Assembly: GCA_030653255.1 (NCBI GenBank) | Contig: JAURZS010000037.1 | Coordinates: forward strand, 1-43,291 | DNA from: Burkholderiaceae bacterium | GTDB lineage: Bacteria > Pseudomonadota > Gammaproteobacteria > Burkholderiales > Burkholderiaceae_C | Reading direction: 5' to 3' | Length of the DNA stretch: 43,291 bases | Part shown: positions 9,816-18,908 of the stretch, in pieces | Numbering within the stretch: the stretch's first letter is position 1 | Layout of the letters: every line of letters begins with the position of its first letter | Translations under genes and position numbers: made by a program | Notes under the pieces: model-generated | Seen by the model: only the letters and a program-made list of their open reading frames with translations | The model's database searches: none | Told to the model about the DNA's origin: nothing

Positions 9816-10978
9816 GCCAGCGCCTTCCTTGCGCCATCTTCGCGGACGCTAGCCAAGGCATCTGCCAAAACCGGAGCGCGCTTCTGAAGCCACATCCGGT
9901 AAGGCTCTGGCCAGCCCACGAACTGCGACTTCTTGTCCATTGCGGCTTTGGTGTGATTGGGCCAATACGGATCGAATAGAGCTTCTCTCCCGATGGCGAC
10001 CAGGTCGGCGTCGCCATTACGCAATATCTCTTCTGCCTGCTCCGGATCGATGATGAAACCTACAGCTTGCACACAAATGTCCGCCCCCAGGCGTATGCGC
10101 GATGCATACGGCACTTGAAAGCCAAGTCCACGCGCACTGGCCGTGGGGCTCTGAGCTATGCCGCCAGATGAACAGTCAATGACATCAACGCCATGCTGCT
10201 TGAGAACACGGGCGAACAAGACCGAGTCTTCCAGAGTCCAGCCCTGCGCCCCACCACCATCGACGGCAGAAATGCGACAAATCAGCGGTTTGGAGGCTGG
10301 CCAATGCCTGCGCACCGCTGAAACAATCTCTATTGCGAGGCGCATTCTGTTCTCGATACTCCCGCCATATTCGTCGCCTCGCAAGTTAGTGAGCGGTGAT
10401 AAGAACTGAGCCACGAGGTATCCGTGTGCAAAGTGAAGCTCAAGAACATCAAACCCGGCGCGATCCGCGCGCCTTGCGGCATAAGCAAACGAGCCGACGA
10501 CTTCCAGAATTTCATCTTTTGTGAGCGGATGAGGCACCGTCCACGCCCCCTCCATTGCAGTCGCCGAAGGCGCAACCCGCCGCCAACTCCCAGAGACGGC
10601 CTGCATTTCCTCCAGTGTCAATGGCTTGTCGCCCTTCCACAAGGCGTGCTTTCCGGCTTTGCGTCCTGCATGGGAAAGCTGGATTCCAATCGCTGTTTGC
10701 TGTGAATGACAGAAGGCGACTATCGGCTTGAACGCATTCTCCTGCTCATCGGTCCATAGTCCGATGTCATCGTGCCCGCTCATGCCTTCCGCCGACACAG
10801 CCGTGCTTTCCATGAGAACCAATGCCGCGCCGCCCAGCGCGAACTGCCCGACATGGACAAGATGCCAGTTGGTGGGAACACCGCCAGTCGCCATGTGCTG
10901 CGACATGGGCGAAATAGCGATGCGATTTTTCAGCGTGAGATCGCGAATTTTCAGTGGAGAAAAAAGCAACTGCTCCAT
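9812..10978 (-). CDS. NADH:flavin oxidoreductase / Old Yellow Enzyme family
   Basis: 'LFSPLKIRDLTLKNRIAISPMSQHMA...FDVLELHFAHGYLVAQFLSPLTNLRGDEYGGSIENR'; start set at MEQLLF; ATGA overlap with the CoA-transferase gene. Confidence 0.92.
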   Translation of the reverse strand: MEQLLFSPLKIRDLTLKNRIAISPMSQHMATGGVPTNWHLVHVGQFALGGAALVLMESTAVSAEGMSGHDDIGLWTDEQENAFKPIVAFCHSQQTAIGIQLSHAGRKAGKHALWKGDKPLTLEEMQAVSGSWRRVAPSATAMEGAWTVPHPLTKDEILEVVGSFAYAARRADRAGFDVLELHFAHGYLVAQFLSPLTNLRGDEYGGSIENRMRLAIEIVSAVRRHWPASKPLICRISAVDGGGAQGWTLEDSVLFARVLKQHGVDVIDCSSGGIAQSPTASARGLGFQVPYASRIRLGADICVQAVGFIIDPEQAEEILRNGDADLVAIGREALFDPYWPNHTKAAMDKKSQFVGWPEPYRMWLQKRAPVLADALASVREDGARKALA

Positions 10979-10980
10979 GC

Positions 10981-11973
10981 TTACTCTGGCACGATCTGGG
11001 CAGCGCTGACCCATCCGGCCCAGCGATTGATCTCGCTGGCGATCAAGTCTCGAAGAACCGCAGGGGACTGAAAGTCCGGCGCTATACCTATCGCAGACAT
11101 TCGCTCCCGAACCTCCGGATTGTTGACGGCCGTACCGGTGGCCTCATTGAGCCGGGCGACGATGGGCGCAGGCGTCGCGGCTGGCGCCATGATCGCAAAC
11201 CAGCCCGGAACCACCATGCCTGATAGCGCCGCCGTCTCCGTCATTGTTGGCACCGAAGGCGCACGCGCCGCGCGGCGCTCTGTAGTGACGACCAGCGCCT
11301 TCAATTTTCCTGACTGGATATGGTTGAGCGCATTGGAGAGGTCAACGAACACAAAGTCGATGTGCCCACCCATCAGATCGACGACGGCGTTGGGTATGCC
11401 TTTGTATGCGATTGCCGTAGCCCGGGCGCCGATGCGCCTCAGGAACAGGGCGGCAGACACTTGAGACGCTGCAGAGCCGTGACCGTATGAAAAGCCCTTT
11501 TGGGACGCCTTGGCTTGCGCAATGAAGGCGTCCAGTGACTGCGCAGGAAAATCAGGGCGCACCATCAACACCATGCCGCTCGTACCGACCTTTCCCACGG
11601 GCGTAAAGTCGCGAATGGGGTCGTAGGGAAGCTGCTTGAACAGGCTTTTGTTGGCTGCCTGTGTCGTATTTGTCGTAAGAAGCAACACGCTTCCATCTGC
11701 GGGAGAATTCTTGACTGAGTCAGCACCAATGATTCCACCGGCACCAGGCCTGTTCTCCACAACCACAGGCAGTTTCAGTATCGTTGAAAGCTCTTGTCCC
11801 AAAATCCTCCCGAGTGCGTCAGTTGCGCTGCCTGCAGGGAAGGGAACCACCAGTCGAATAGGCTTGTCTACTGCCCAGGCACTGCGCATGCCAATTAGCG
11901 CGAGCAGCATGAATGCGATTAACCACATGCGGCTACGAAAAGCAGATAAATTTGGATTGGAGTGCGATTTCAT
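10981..11973 (-). CDS. Bug-family TTT substrate-binding receptor
   Basis: 'KPIRLVVPFPAGSATDALGRILGQELS...PVVVENRPGAGGIIGADSV'; start at MKSHSN preferred over 12030. Confidence 0.9.
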   Translation of the reverse strand: MKSHSNPNLSAFRSRMWLIAFMLLALIGMRSAWAVDKPIRLVVPFPAGSATDALGRILGQELSTILKLPVVVENRPGAGGIIGADSVKNSPADGSVLLLTTNTTQAANKSLFKQLPYDPIRDFTPVGKVGTSGMVLMVRPDFPAQSLDAFIAQAKASQKGFSYGHGSAASQVSAALFLRRIGARATAIAYKGIPNAVVDLMGGHIDFVFVDLSNALNHIQSGKLKALVVTTERRAARAPSVPTMTETAALSGMVVPGWFAIMAPAATPAPIVARLNEATGTAVNNPEVRERMSAIGIAPDFQSPAVLRDLIASEINRWAGWVSAAQIVPE

Positions 11974-12026
11974 GGGTTTGGATGGTTCAAGTGAGGAAGT
12001 GGTTGCCTTGCGGTGGCGTAGAAATC

Positions 12027-13655
12027 TCAAGTCGGGGTGACTGTTGCGGGACTCAAGCGGTCCCAGTATTCATGGAGGTTGCCCTCCGCATGCACGCGAA
12101 GTTTGTATTTTTCAATCTTCTGGTTCTGTGTTTTCGGTAGCTCATCGACAAAAAGAAGGTAGCGCGGAACCATGAACGACGCCAAATCTGCGGCGCAATG
12201 GGCAGCCAATTCTTCGGGGGTCAGCCCACAGCCTGTGGCGACCACGACGCAAGCTGCAATTTCGTCCTCGCTTTGCTCCGCCTTGACGGCGAAAACGGCA
12301 GCCTCATTGACCTGTTCATGCGTCAAGATTGCATTCTCGACTTCGAATGCGGATACGTTTTCGCCGCGTCTTCTTATGGAATCCTTTTTTCGGTCCGTAA
12401 AGAAAAGATACCCGTCTTCGTCAAGGTATCCACGGTCGCCGGTATGAAACCAGAGATTTCGCAGGCACGCCAGAGTCTCTGCTGGCATCTTGTAATAGCC
12501 CGACGCGACACCCCACATATTGTCACTGCGCAACAGAATCTCCCCCACGCTGCCGGTGGGCATATCGAAGTCATCATCGTCAACAATGCGGACCTGCATT
12601 CCCGGGCGGCAGCGTCCTGCTGAGCCGATCTTTTCTTGTGGGTCAGCAGGCGTAAATATGGTGGCCAGGGCATAGTCCGTCAGACCGTAGCTGCTGATGA
12701 TTGAAATCCCAAATCGCTCAGCGAATGCTTTTCCATAGTGGGGAACGGGAATCATGATCACAGTTCGCAGAGGATTTTTTCCATCTTCCGATGACCGAGG
12801 CGCATTCCATAGGAAATCTGTCATCGAACCCAACAGACCAACCACGGTGGACCCCGATGTTCGAACCTCTTCCCAGAATCTGCTGACTGAAAATTTCCGC
12901 ACTAGCGCTACACGGGCGCCGGCAGCAAACGCTCCATATGTCGAGGAAAGAAGTCCATTGGCATGCGAAATCGGCAGGCACGTATAGACCACATCTTCTT
13001 CCAGATAACCGTATGCCTGCGCCTGCTGAAAGGCGTACTGTAGAACGTGTGTTTGCGTGAACATATTGGCCTTTGAGGGGCCCGTTGTTCCCGACGTATA
13101 CATGAGCATGGCCAGGTCTTTGTATGAGACCTCCTCGCAGGCGAACACCGTGGCATTTCGCACCAGCTGGCCCAAGTCATGAGTCTGTATGCCGATCGAC
13201 CCGCGTGCAGCGCCCGTTGTCACACCACCATTCACGACAAGGACGGATTTCAGCGCTGTATCCTGCAATATTTGGCTATTGAGCATCTCTTCAGGCGCTT
13301 CTTCGACGATCAGAACCTCGGCGTCGGAATGACCGATGAAATGCTTCAGCAAAGAGCCTCTCAATGAGGGCGTGAGCGGAACGGCCACCGCACCGATCTT
13401 TGCAATGGCAATCAGAAGCAGCAAAAATTCTGGCGAATTTTCGAGCATCAAGGCGACATGGGTCGCGCGGCCTATGCCCAAAGTCTGCAGCGCGCCCGCA
13501 TACTGGTCGCTCTTGTCCTGAATATCCTTGTACGTGAACCTTCTTCCGTCGGTCAAGTAATCGAGCGCAATGTCACGCCCATGGGTCTGGGCGCGGCTTC
13601 TCACAAACTCGCCTATCGTCATGCCCTTGATCTGACTGGGTGACATGGAAGCCAT
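12027..13655 (-). CDS. AMP-dependent acyl-CoA synthetase/ligase (ANL superfamily)
   Basis: 'MLMYTSGTTGPSKANMFTQTH' P-loop, 'SSYGLTDYALATIF', 'WFHTGDRGYLDEDGYLFFTDRKKDSIRRRGENVSAFEVE'; start set at MASMSPSQ. Confidence 0.92.
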   Translation of the reverse strand: MASMSPSQIKGMTIGEFVRSRAQTHGRDIALDYLTDGRRFTYKDIQDKSDQYAGALQTLGIGRATHVALMLENSPEFLLLLIAIAKIGAVAVPLTPSLRGSLLKHFIGHSDAEVLIVEEAPEEMLNSQILQDTALKSVLVVNGGVTTGAARGSIGIQTHDLGQLVRNATVFACEEVSYKDLAMLMYTSGTTGPSKANMFTQTHVLQYAFQQAQAYGYLEEDVVYTCLPISHANGLLSSTYGAFAAGARVALVRKFSVSRFWEEVRTSGSTVVGLLGSMTDFLWNAPRSSEDGKNPLRTVIMIPVPHYGKAFAERFGISIISSYGLTDYALATIFTPADPQEKIGSAGRCRPGMQVRIVDDDDFDMPTGSVGEILLRSDNMWGVASGYYKMPAETLACLRNLWFHTGDRGYLDEDGYLFFTDRKKDSIRRRGENVSAFEVENAILTHEQVNEAAVFAVKAEQSEDEIAACVVVATGCGLTPEELAAHCAADLASFMVPRYLLFVDELPKTQNQKIEKYKLRVHAEGNLHEYWDRLSPATVTPT

Positions 13656-13666
13656 GGTGTGAAAAC

Positions 13667-14629
13667 CTATTGCAAAGGAACCTTCGCAACGCGCACGGCC
13701 TCTGTCCATTGAGTCACTTCATTAGCAATCTGCTTTCTGAATTCTTCCGCCGGGGCCCATGTCGATACGTATCCGTTCGTCTTCATGAAATTCACGATAT
13801 CGGGCGATTCCAGGGCTTGCTTCATTGCCAGGTTCATCTTCGTGACGATGGTCGTTGGAGTGTTTGCCGGCGCAAACAGGGCATACCAGACTGCAGCTTC
13901 GATGAGTGGGCCGCCTTCTTCCACCATTGTTGGTATTTCTGGATAGGCAGGTGAACGGACTTTGGAGAACAATGCCAAGGTACGGGCCTTGTCCTTGAAC
14001 AGGCTGCGAACAGCAGGGTCCCATGCCAGAAAGTCCGCTTCGCCGGAGAGGATGGATGCCGGTACGCTGGAACCCCCTTTGTAGGGAATGTGCACCACCT
14101 CGATGCCGGCCTTGCTGCGAAGCATCTCGACGGCCAGGTGCGGAACCGAACCGATTCCAGCTGTGCTGTAGTTGAGCTTGCCCGGGTTTTTCTTGGCGTA
14201 TTCGATGAACTGCTTATAGGTACTTATGTTCAAGTCCGATCTGACATGCAATCCCAGCGTGAGCTGAAACGCACATCCGATCGGGCTGAAGTCGCGCCTG
14301 ATGTCAAAGTCAGGCTTCGACAGCATGGTTTGGGCCACCGTCGCAGCGCCAGAGTGCCACAGCAACGTCAGCCCGTCTGCTGGCGCGGCCTTGACCAGGC
14401 GCATGCCAACCAATCCCGGGCGGTTCTCCACAATGAACGACTGGCCTAGCTGGCGTGTGAATTCCTTCGCAAACAAGCGTGCCGAGGCATCGGTGACGCT
14501 GCCGGCAGCAAATGGAACGACAAGGGTGACAGGCTTGGCTGGGTAGTCTTGCGCATTGGCGCCTAGCGTGCTGGCCAACAGACCTGACCCAAGGAGCTGT
14601 AATGACTGGCGGCGAGAAATTTTCGGCAT
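13667..14629 (-). CDS. Bug-family TTT substrate-binding receptor
   Basis: 'MPKISRRQSLQLLGSGLLASTLGANAQDYPAKPVTLVVPFAAGSVTDASAR'. Confidence 0.92.
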   Translation of the reverse strand: MPKISRRQSLQLLGSGLLASTLGANAQDYPAKPVTLVVPFAAGSVTDASARLFAKEFTRQLGQSFIVENRPGLVGMRLVKAAPADGLTLLWHSGAATVAQTMLSKPDFDIRRDFSPIGCAFQLTLGLHVRSDLNISTYKQFIEYAKKNPGKLNYSTAGIGSVPHLAVEMLRSKAGIEVVHIPYKGGSSVPASILSGEADFLAWDPAVRSLFKDKARTLALFSKVRSPAYPEIPTMVEEGGPLIEAAVWYALFAPANTPTTIVTKMNLAMKQALESPDIVNFMKTNGYVSTWAPAEEFRKQIANEVTQWTEAVRVAKVPLQ

Positions 14630-14718
14630 TTGTCTCCCGATCTTTGAATAATCTTTATCGGCCTGTCAGGACAACCCCGCAGGTAGGCAGAATGCTATGT
14701 GCATATCACTGATGGCCG

Positions 14719-14744
14719 AATCATCATCAAATTTTCTGATGATT
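14719..14744. promoter_or_regulatory. Inverted repeat AATCATCA-N10-TGATGATT in divergent LysR/Bug intergenic region
   Basis: Perfect 8-bp arms in the promoter gap between divergent LysR and Bug genes. Confidence 0.5.
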
Positions 14745-14867
14745 AAAATAAGCCGCATTGACTATGAATCGCTTTCCCAGCTTGCAAAATATCCCATACT
14801 CACGGAGCGGGCGTGTTCGCCCCTGCGTGTCAGGGTCGCCTGCACCATCAATATATGTTGATACTCC

Positions 14868-15917
14868 TTGCCGCTGCAGAAGGCCTTTGCCGCAGCGTAC
14901 ACCGTCGGCCTGGACGGAGAAATGGGACGGGAAATGAAAAAGGTTGCCAAAAGAAAGGACCCTCAAGACTTGCTGCCGGTGCGAAATCTGCAGCTTTTTG
15001 TCGCTGTCATTGAAACAGGCAGCATGACTGTTGCAGCACGAATGCTGAATTTGACCCAGCCGGCAGTTTCCATGGCGATCGGCGAGCTGGAGCAGATGCT
15101 CAACCGAACACTGCTTGACCGGACCTATAGACCGCTACGCCCTACAACCGCCGGTCGCATGCTGTTGGAAAAATCCAGAAAAGTTCTCGCAGAGCTCGAC
15201 GGGCTGAGATCCGCAGTTGAAACGTCTGGCTCCATGATGCTGCCCTCACTCAATGTGGGGCTGATTTCCTCCGCCACCTCGGCGGGCGCCATAGCGATTG
15301 AGGAAATGCAAGGCCTTGCAAAGGAACTTCGGGTGTCTTCCTCTGGATTGACGCCCGAATTGTCAGCGGCGCTTCGCTCTGGAACGATTGATATTCTTGT
15401 ATCCACAGACCCCATGAGCGAACTTACTGGGGTCGATCGACACCTGATCGTTCGCGAACCACTGGTGGTTGTGTACCCCAGGAGCCTCGCCTTTGAATCG
15501 CCAGTCGATCTTGAAAGGCTGTCGTCGCGCCTGCCAATGGTCCATTACACAGCGCGTTCCAGGCTGGGCGTAATGATTGACCAGTTCATGCGGCATCGCG
15601 GCCTCAAGGTCTCGAGAAGACTTGAATTTGATTCTTCCGCCTTTTTCTTTCCCCTCGTGGCCGAAGGCATCGGGTGGGCCCTGACGACACCGCTGTGCAT
15701 TGTCGAAAGCCGCGTCGATCCGAGTGAAATTTGTATCGCACCGCTCGGCACGGATGCGCCTTACAGAGAGCTGTATTCGCTTGCGTCGAACTCCGACCTG
15801 GCCGATGTCGCCGCCAAGATCGCCGTCATCTTCAGCAAGCACATACGGACCCGTCTGCCCATGAAGTTCAGGCATCCGCATGAGTGGATCCTCGATATGG
15901 TGAGATTTCCGGATTGA
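14868..15917 (+). CDS. LysR-family transcriptional regulator
   Basis: 'LLPVRNLQLFVAVIETGSMTVAARMLNLTQPAVSMAIGELEQMLNRTLLDR'; a later start (e.g. 14922 or 14934) is possible. Confidence 0.9.
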   Translation: MPLQKAFAAAYTVGLDGEMGREMKKVAKRKDPQDLLPVRNLQLFVAVIETGSMTVAARMLNLTQPAVSMAIGELEQMLNRTLLDRTYRPLRPTTAGRMLLEKSRKVLAELDGLRSAVETSGSMMLPSLNVGLISSATSAGAIAIEEMQGLAKELRVSSSGLTPELSAALRSGTIDILVSTDPMSELTGVDRHLIVREPLVVVYPRSLAFESPVDLERLSSRLPMVHYTARSRLGVMIDQFMRHRGLKVSRRLEFDSSAFFFPLVAEGIGWALTTPLCIVESRVDPSEICIAPLGTDAPYRELYSLASNSDLADVAAKIAVIFSKHIRTRLPMKFRHPHEWILDMVRFPD

Positions 15918-16145
15918 TGGGCAATCAATCCGCTCAATGCTTCACTTATCGACTGAAAGTTTGAAGCGGACCTCGAAGATGGAAAATGCCGCCTTCACCG
16001 ATGGTCAGACGCCTACGATCGCCTCGGCATCGTCGCCTGGGCCTAACGGAAAAAATGCCCCGGGGGGCGGGGCGCAGGGTTTGCCCCAGCATGATGCCTT
16101 GACCAGGACGGATATCATCCCGACACCAATTCAAAAATGAAACTA

Positions 16146-16163
16146 CGTTCCTATATTGGAACG
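16146..16163. promoter_or_regulatory. Inverted repeat CGTTCC-N6-GGAACG upstream of the Bug/IclR/PrpD operon
   Basis: CGTTCCTATATTGGAACG, 43 bp before the Bug start codon; IclR regulator encoded in the same gene set. Confidence 0.5.
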
Positions 16164-16205
16164 GAAGAATAGTAACTGGTTCATTGGCACAGCAACGGAG
16201 ACACC

Positions 16206-17174
16206 ATGAAAAAGTTCAAGCTTCTGGTTTCTGTACTCACGCTGGGTTTGTGTGCTGCGGCGCATGCGCAGGGCGCCTATCCCACAAAGCCGATTTCAAT
16301 GATCGTGCCCGGGCCAGCCGGGAGCGCCATAGACAATGTCGCCCGGGTCATTGGGGATGCCATGTCGGCCACTCTGGGCCAAAGTATCCTGCCCGTCAAT
16401 GTCGAAGGTGCGGGCGCCACACTGGGCACGATTCGGTTGGCTCAATCGCGGCCGGATGGCTATACGATCCTGTTTCACAACGTCGGTTTGTCCGTTGCAC
16501 CGTCGCTCTACAACAAGCTGCAATACGACGTATTCAACGATCTGCAGCCGCTGGGACTGACGAGCGAAGTACCCATCGTCGTTGTCGCAAAGAATGATCT
16601 TCCACCAAAAAGTGTGGCTGAACTGGTCGCCTATGCCAAGAGGGAAGGAAAAAAGATGACGTTGGCGACGTCCGGACCAGGTAGCGCCTCGGACTTGTGC
16701 GGAACCGTTCTGCAGCAGCAGATGGGGACCCAATTCACGCTTGTCCCGTACAAAGGTTCTTCGCCCGCACTCACGGACATGATTGGTGGGCGCATCGACC
16801 TGATGTGCGACCAGACAACCAGCGCAGCATCACAGATCAAAGCCGGCCGCATCAAGATCTATGGCACTGCATCGAAAGAGCGACTCGCCATTCTCCCGGA
16901 TGTCCCCACAATGACCGAGGGGGGCTTGCCGTATGTCTTTTCCATCTGGCAAGGCATGTACGCGCCCGCAAAAACGCCACCGGAAGCCGTGAGGGCGCTC
17001 TCGGCCGCTTTGCGCAGCGCCATCCGGCAGGAAAAGGTCAAGGAGGTTCTGCGGTCCAAATACAGCGTGGAAACCGTCGAGGCAGAACGGGCCACGCCTG
17101 AATTCCACACCAGATTCCTGAGGCAGGAAGTCGAGCGCTGGGCTCAGTACTACAAGGGCATTACCAAGCAGTGA
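16206..17174 (+). CDS. Bug-family TTT substrate-binding receptor
   Basis: 'MKKFKLLVSVLTLGLCAAAHAQGAYPTKPISMIVPGPAGSAIDNVARVIGDAM'. Confidence 0.93.
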   Translation: MKKFKLLVSVLTLGLCAAAHAQGAYPTKPISMIVPGPAGSAIDNVARVIGDAMSATLGQSILPVNVEGAGATLGTIRLAQSRPDGYTILFHNVGLSVAPSLYNKLQYDVFNDLQPLGLTSEVPIVVVAKNDLPPKSVAELVAYAKREGKKMTLATSGPGSASDLCGTVLQQQMGTQFTLVPYKGSSPALTDMIGGRIDLMCDQTTSAASQIKAGRIKIYGTASKERLAILPDVPTMTEGGLPYVFSIWQGMYAPAKTPPEAVRALSAALRSAIRQEKVKEVLRSKYSVETVEAERATPEFHTRFLRQEVERWAQYYKGITKQ

Positions 17175-17225
17175 GCCGCACCCGGTGTCATCTGATCCGC
17201 AACCAGCAACGCCAACTCAACTCCA

Positions 17226-18065
17226 ATGAATCGAAGCAACAACTACCCGATGAACGGCGTACGCATCCACGTCGAGGACGACGACTTCGTGGAGCCATGG
17301 CTTGACCACAGCACCGTCCTCATGCAGCACGGGTTCTGCCGCAACGGCGAGTTCTGGTCGACATGGGTGCCCTACTTTGCACGCAAGTTCCGCATTGTCC
17401 GACCAGACCTGCGTGGCCATGGCCAAAGCAGCGATCCCGGACCTGACTACAGGCTCACCCTGGATGATCTGATCGCGGATCTCATCGGCGTTCTCGATGC
17501 CCTGGAAATCGACGCAGTTCACTATATTGCTGAATCATTTGGATCCGTCATCGGAGTGTCGGCGGCAGCCCGGCATCCGCACAGATTCAAGAGCCTCTCG
17601 CTGCACCATACGCCAGTCAGTGTGGGGCCCGATGCAGGTCAGGCGCAAGCGGTAGGCCATTCCTCGTGGCGCAACGCCATTACAGATCTTGGCGTTGAAA
17701 AGTGGTGGCTGCAAGCCCGTGGAGCCACTGGTGACCTCACAGGAAACCCCAAGGCCGATGCCTATACGGCGCGTGAGGCTGCGCGGACACCGGTCCATGT
17801 GGCGGTGGCCCTCGCCGACCTGGCCAGAAGCTTCGACCTCTCCGATTCTCTGAAAAAGCTGAGCATGCCGACGCAGTTCCACACCTCAGGCCGCTACTCC
17901 TACACCACCAGCAAGGAGCAACAGGAGAGTTTGCTGAAACTGGTTCCCCACGCCGAACTCATCGTCCATGACGACGTGAAGGGGCGCACTTTTTTCAACT
18001 TCTTCGATGTCGACACCGTCGCCCCCAAAGTCGCCAGGTTTGTTCAGAAAATTGATTCGCAATGA
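17226..18065 (+). CDS. Alpha/beta-hydrolase fold protein with non-canonical active-site residues
   Basis: 'LMQHGFCRNGEFW...FRIVRPDLRGHGQSSDPGPDYRLTLDDLIADLIGVLDAL'; elbow 'AESFGS'. Confidence 0.82.
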   Translation: MNRSNNYPMNGVRIHVEDDDFVEPWLDHSTVLMQHGFCRNGEFWSTWVPYFARKFRIVRPDLRGHGQSSDPGPDYRLTLDDLIADLIGVLDALEIDAVHYIAESFGSVIGVSAAARHPHRFKSLSLHHTPVSVGPDAGQAQAVGHSSWRNAITDLGVEKWWLQARGATGDLTGNPKADAYTAREAARTPVHVAVALADLARSFDLSDSLKKLSMPTQFHTSGRYSYTTSKEQQESLLKLVPHAELIVHDDVKGRTFFNFFDVDTVAPKVARFVQKIDSQ

Positions 18066-18087
18066 CGCATTCACGGTTGCCGCAACC

Positions 18088-18885
18088 ATGAAGTCAGGAA
18101 AATTGAGCACTGGGGTATCTGAATACGATGTCGGGCCGCGCTCCCCATTGCGCACGGTGGAAGTGCTTCGCGAGCTGGCTCGGCACGAGGGGGCCGGCGT
18201 TTCCCTCGCTGCGCTGGCCGCAAAGCTTCAGTGTCCCAAGACAAGCCTGTTTCGTCTGCTTCGCTCCCTGGAAGCCGGAAAATACGTCATATCGGCCAGC
18301 GGGGAGCACCAGCTCGGGCCGGCCGCCTTGGAATTGGGCTTTGCTATTACAAACACGCGCGAGTTTCCTCGATGTGCAAGCACGACGCTGCAAGCGCTGG
18401 CACAGAAATGCAGAGAAACCGTCATTCTGGGCGTGCTCGCCAGCACAAAAAAAGAGATCCTCTACGCTGCGGTTATAGATGGCACACATCCATTGCGGTT
18501 CAGCGCCACGGTAGGAAGCAAGCATCCGCTTTATGGTTCAGCCTGCGGCTTGGCGGTGCTCGCCCACTCCGCACCGGCAGACCAGAGCGCTTACATCAAG
18601 TCAGTCAAGTTCAAGCGCCTGGCAACAAAGACCATCATGAGCACGATGGAGCTGAAGCGGCGCCTGGAGGAAATCCGAACGGATGGCATCGTGATCAGCG
18701 CGGATGGCATGGTGGAAGGCGTGCACTCATTCGCGGCGCCCATCCGTCAAGCGGACGGCACCGTGCATGCCGCCCTTTCCATATCTGCGCCAAATGCCCA
18801 TGCCGTCAAGAATTTCAGGAAGTTCGAGCAGCTGGCTCGAGATGCAGCAGCCGAGATATCCGCAATTCTCGGCTACACGAAGTAG
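18088..18885 (+). CDS. IclR-family transcriptional regulator
   Basis: 'SPLRTVEVLRELARHEGAGVSLAALAAKLQCPKTSLFRLLRSLEAGKYV' plus IclR effector domain; start set at MKSGKL. Confidence 0.88.
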   Translation: MKSGKLSTGVSEYDVGPRSPLRTVEVLRELARHEGAGVSLAALAAKLQCPKTSLFRLLRSLEAGKYVISASGEHQLGPAALELGFAITNTREFPRCASTTLQALAQKCRETVILGVLASTKKEILYAAVIDGTHPLRFSATVGSKHPLYGSACGLAVLAHSAPADQSAYIKSVKFKRLATKTIMSTMELKRRLEEIRTDGIVISADGMVEGVHSFAAPIRQADGTVHAALSISAPNAHAVKNFRKFEQLARDAAAEISAILGYTK

Positions 18886-18908
18886 TTCCAACTCCGGAGG
18901 CAATTCCC

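Noticed and set aside
16055-16082. GCCCCGGGGGGCGGGGC hairpin as LysR terminator
   Set aside because: Short stem, ambiguous pairing and no U-tract
15937-16140. 67-aa ORF between LysR and Bug
   Set aside because: No recognisable domain or strong RBS; likely intergenic
18231-18908. N-terminal extension of the racemase-like ORF to 504 aa
   Set aside because: Overlaps IclR in another frame and is low-complexity; ATG 18909 with GGAGG upstream is the better start
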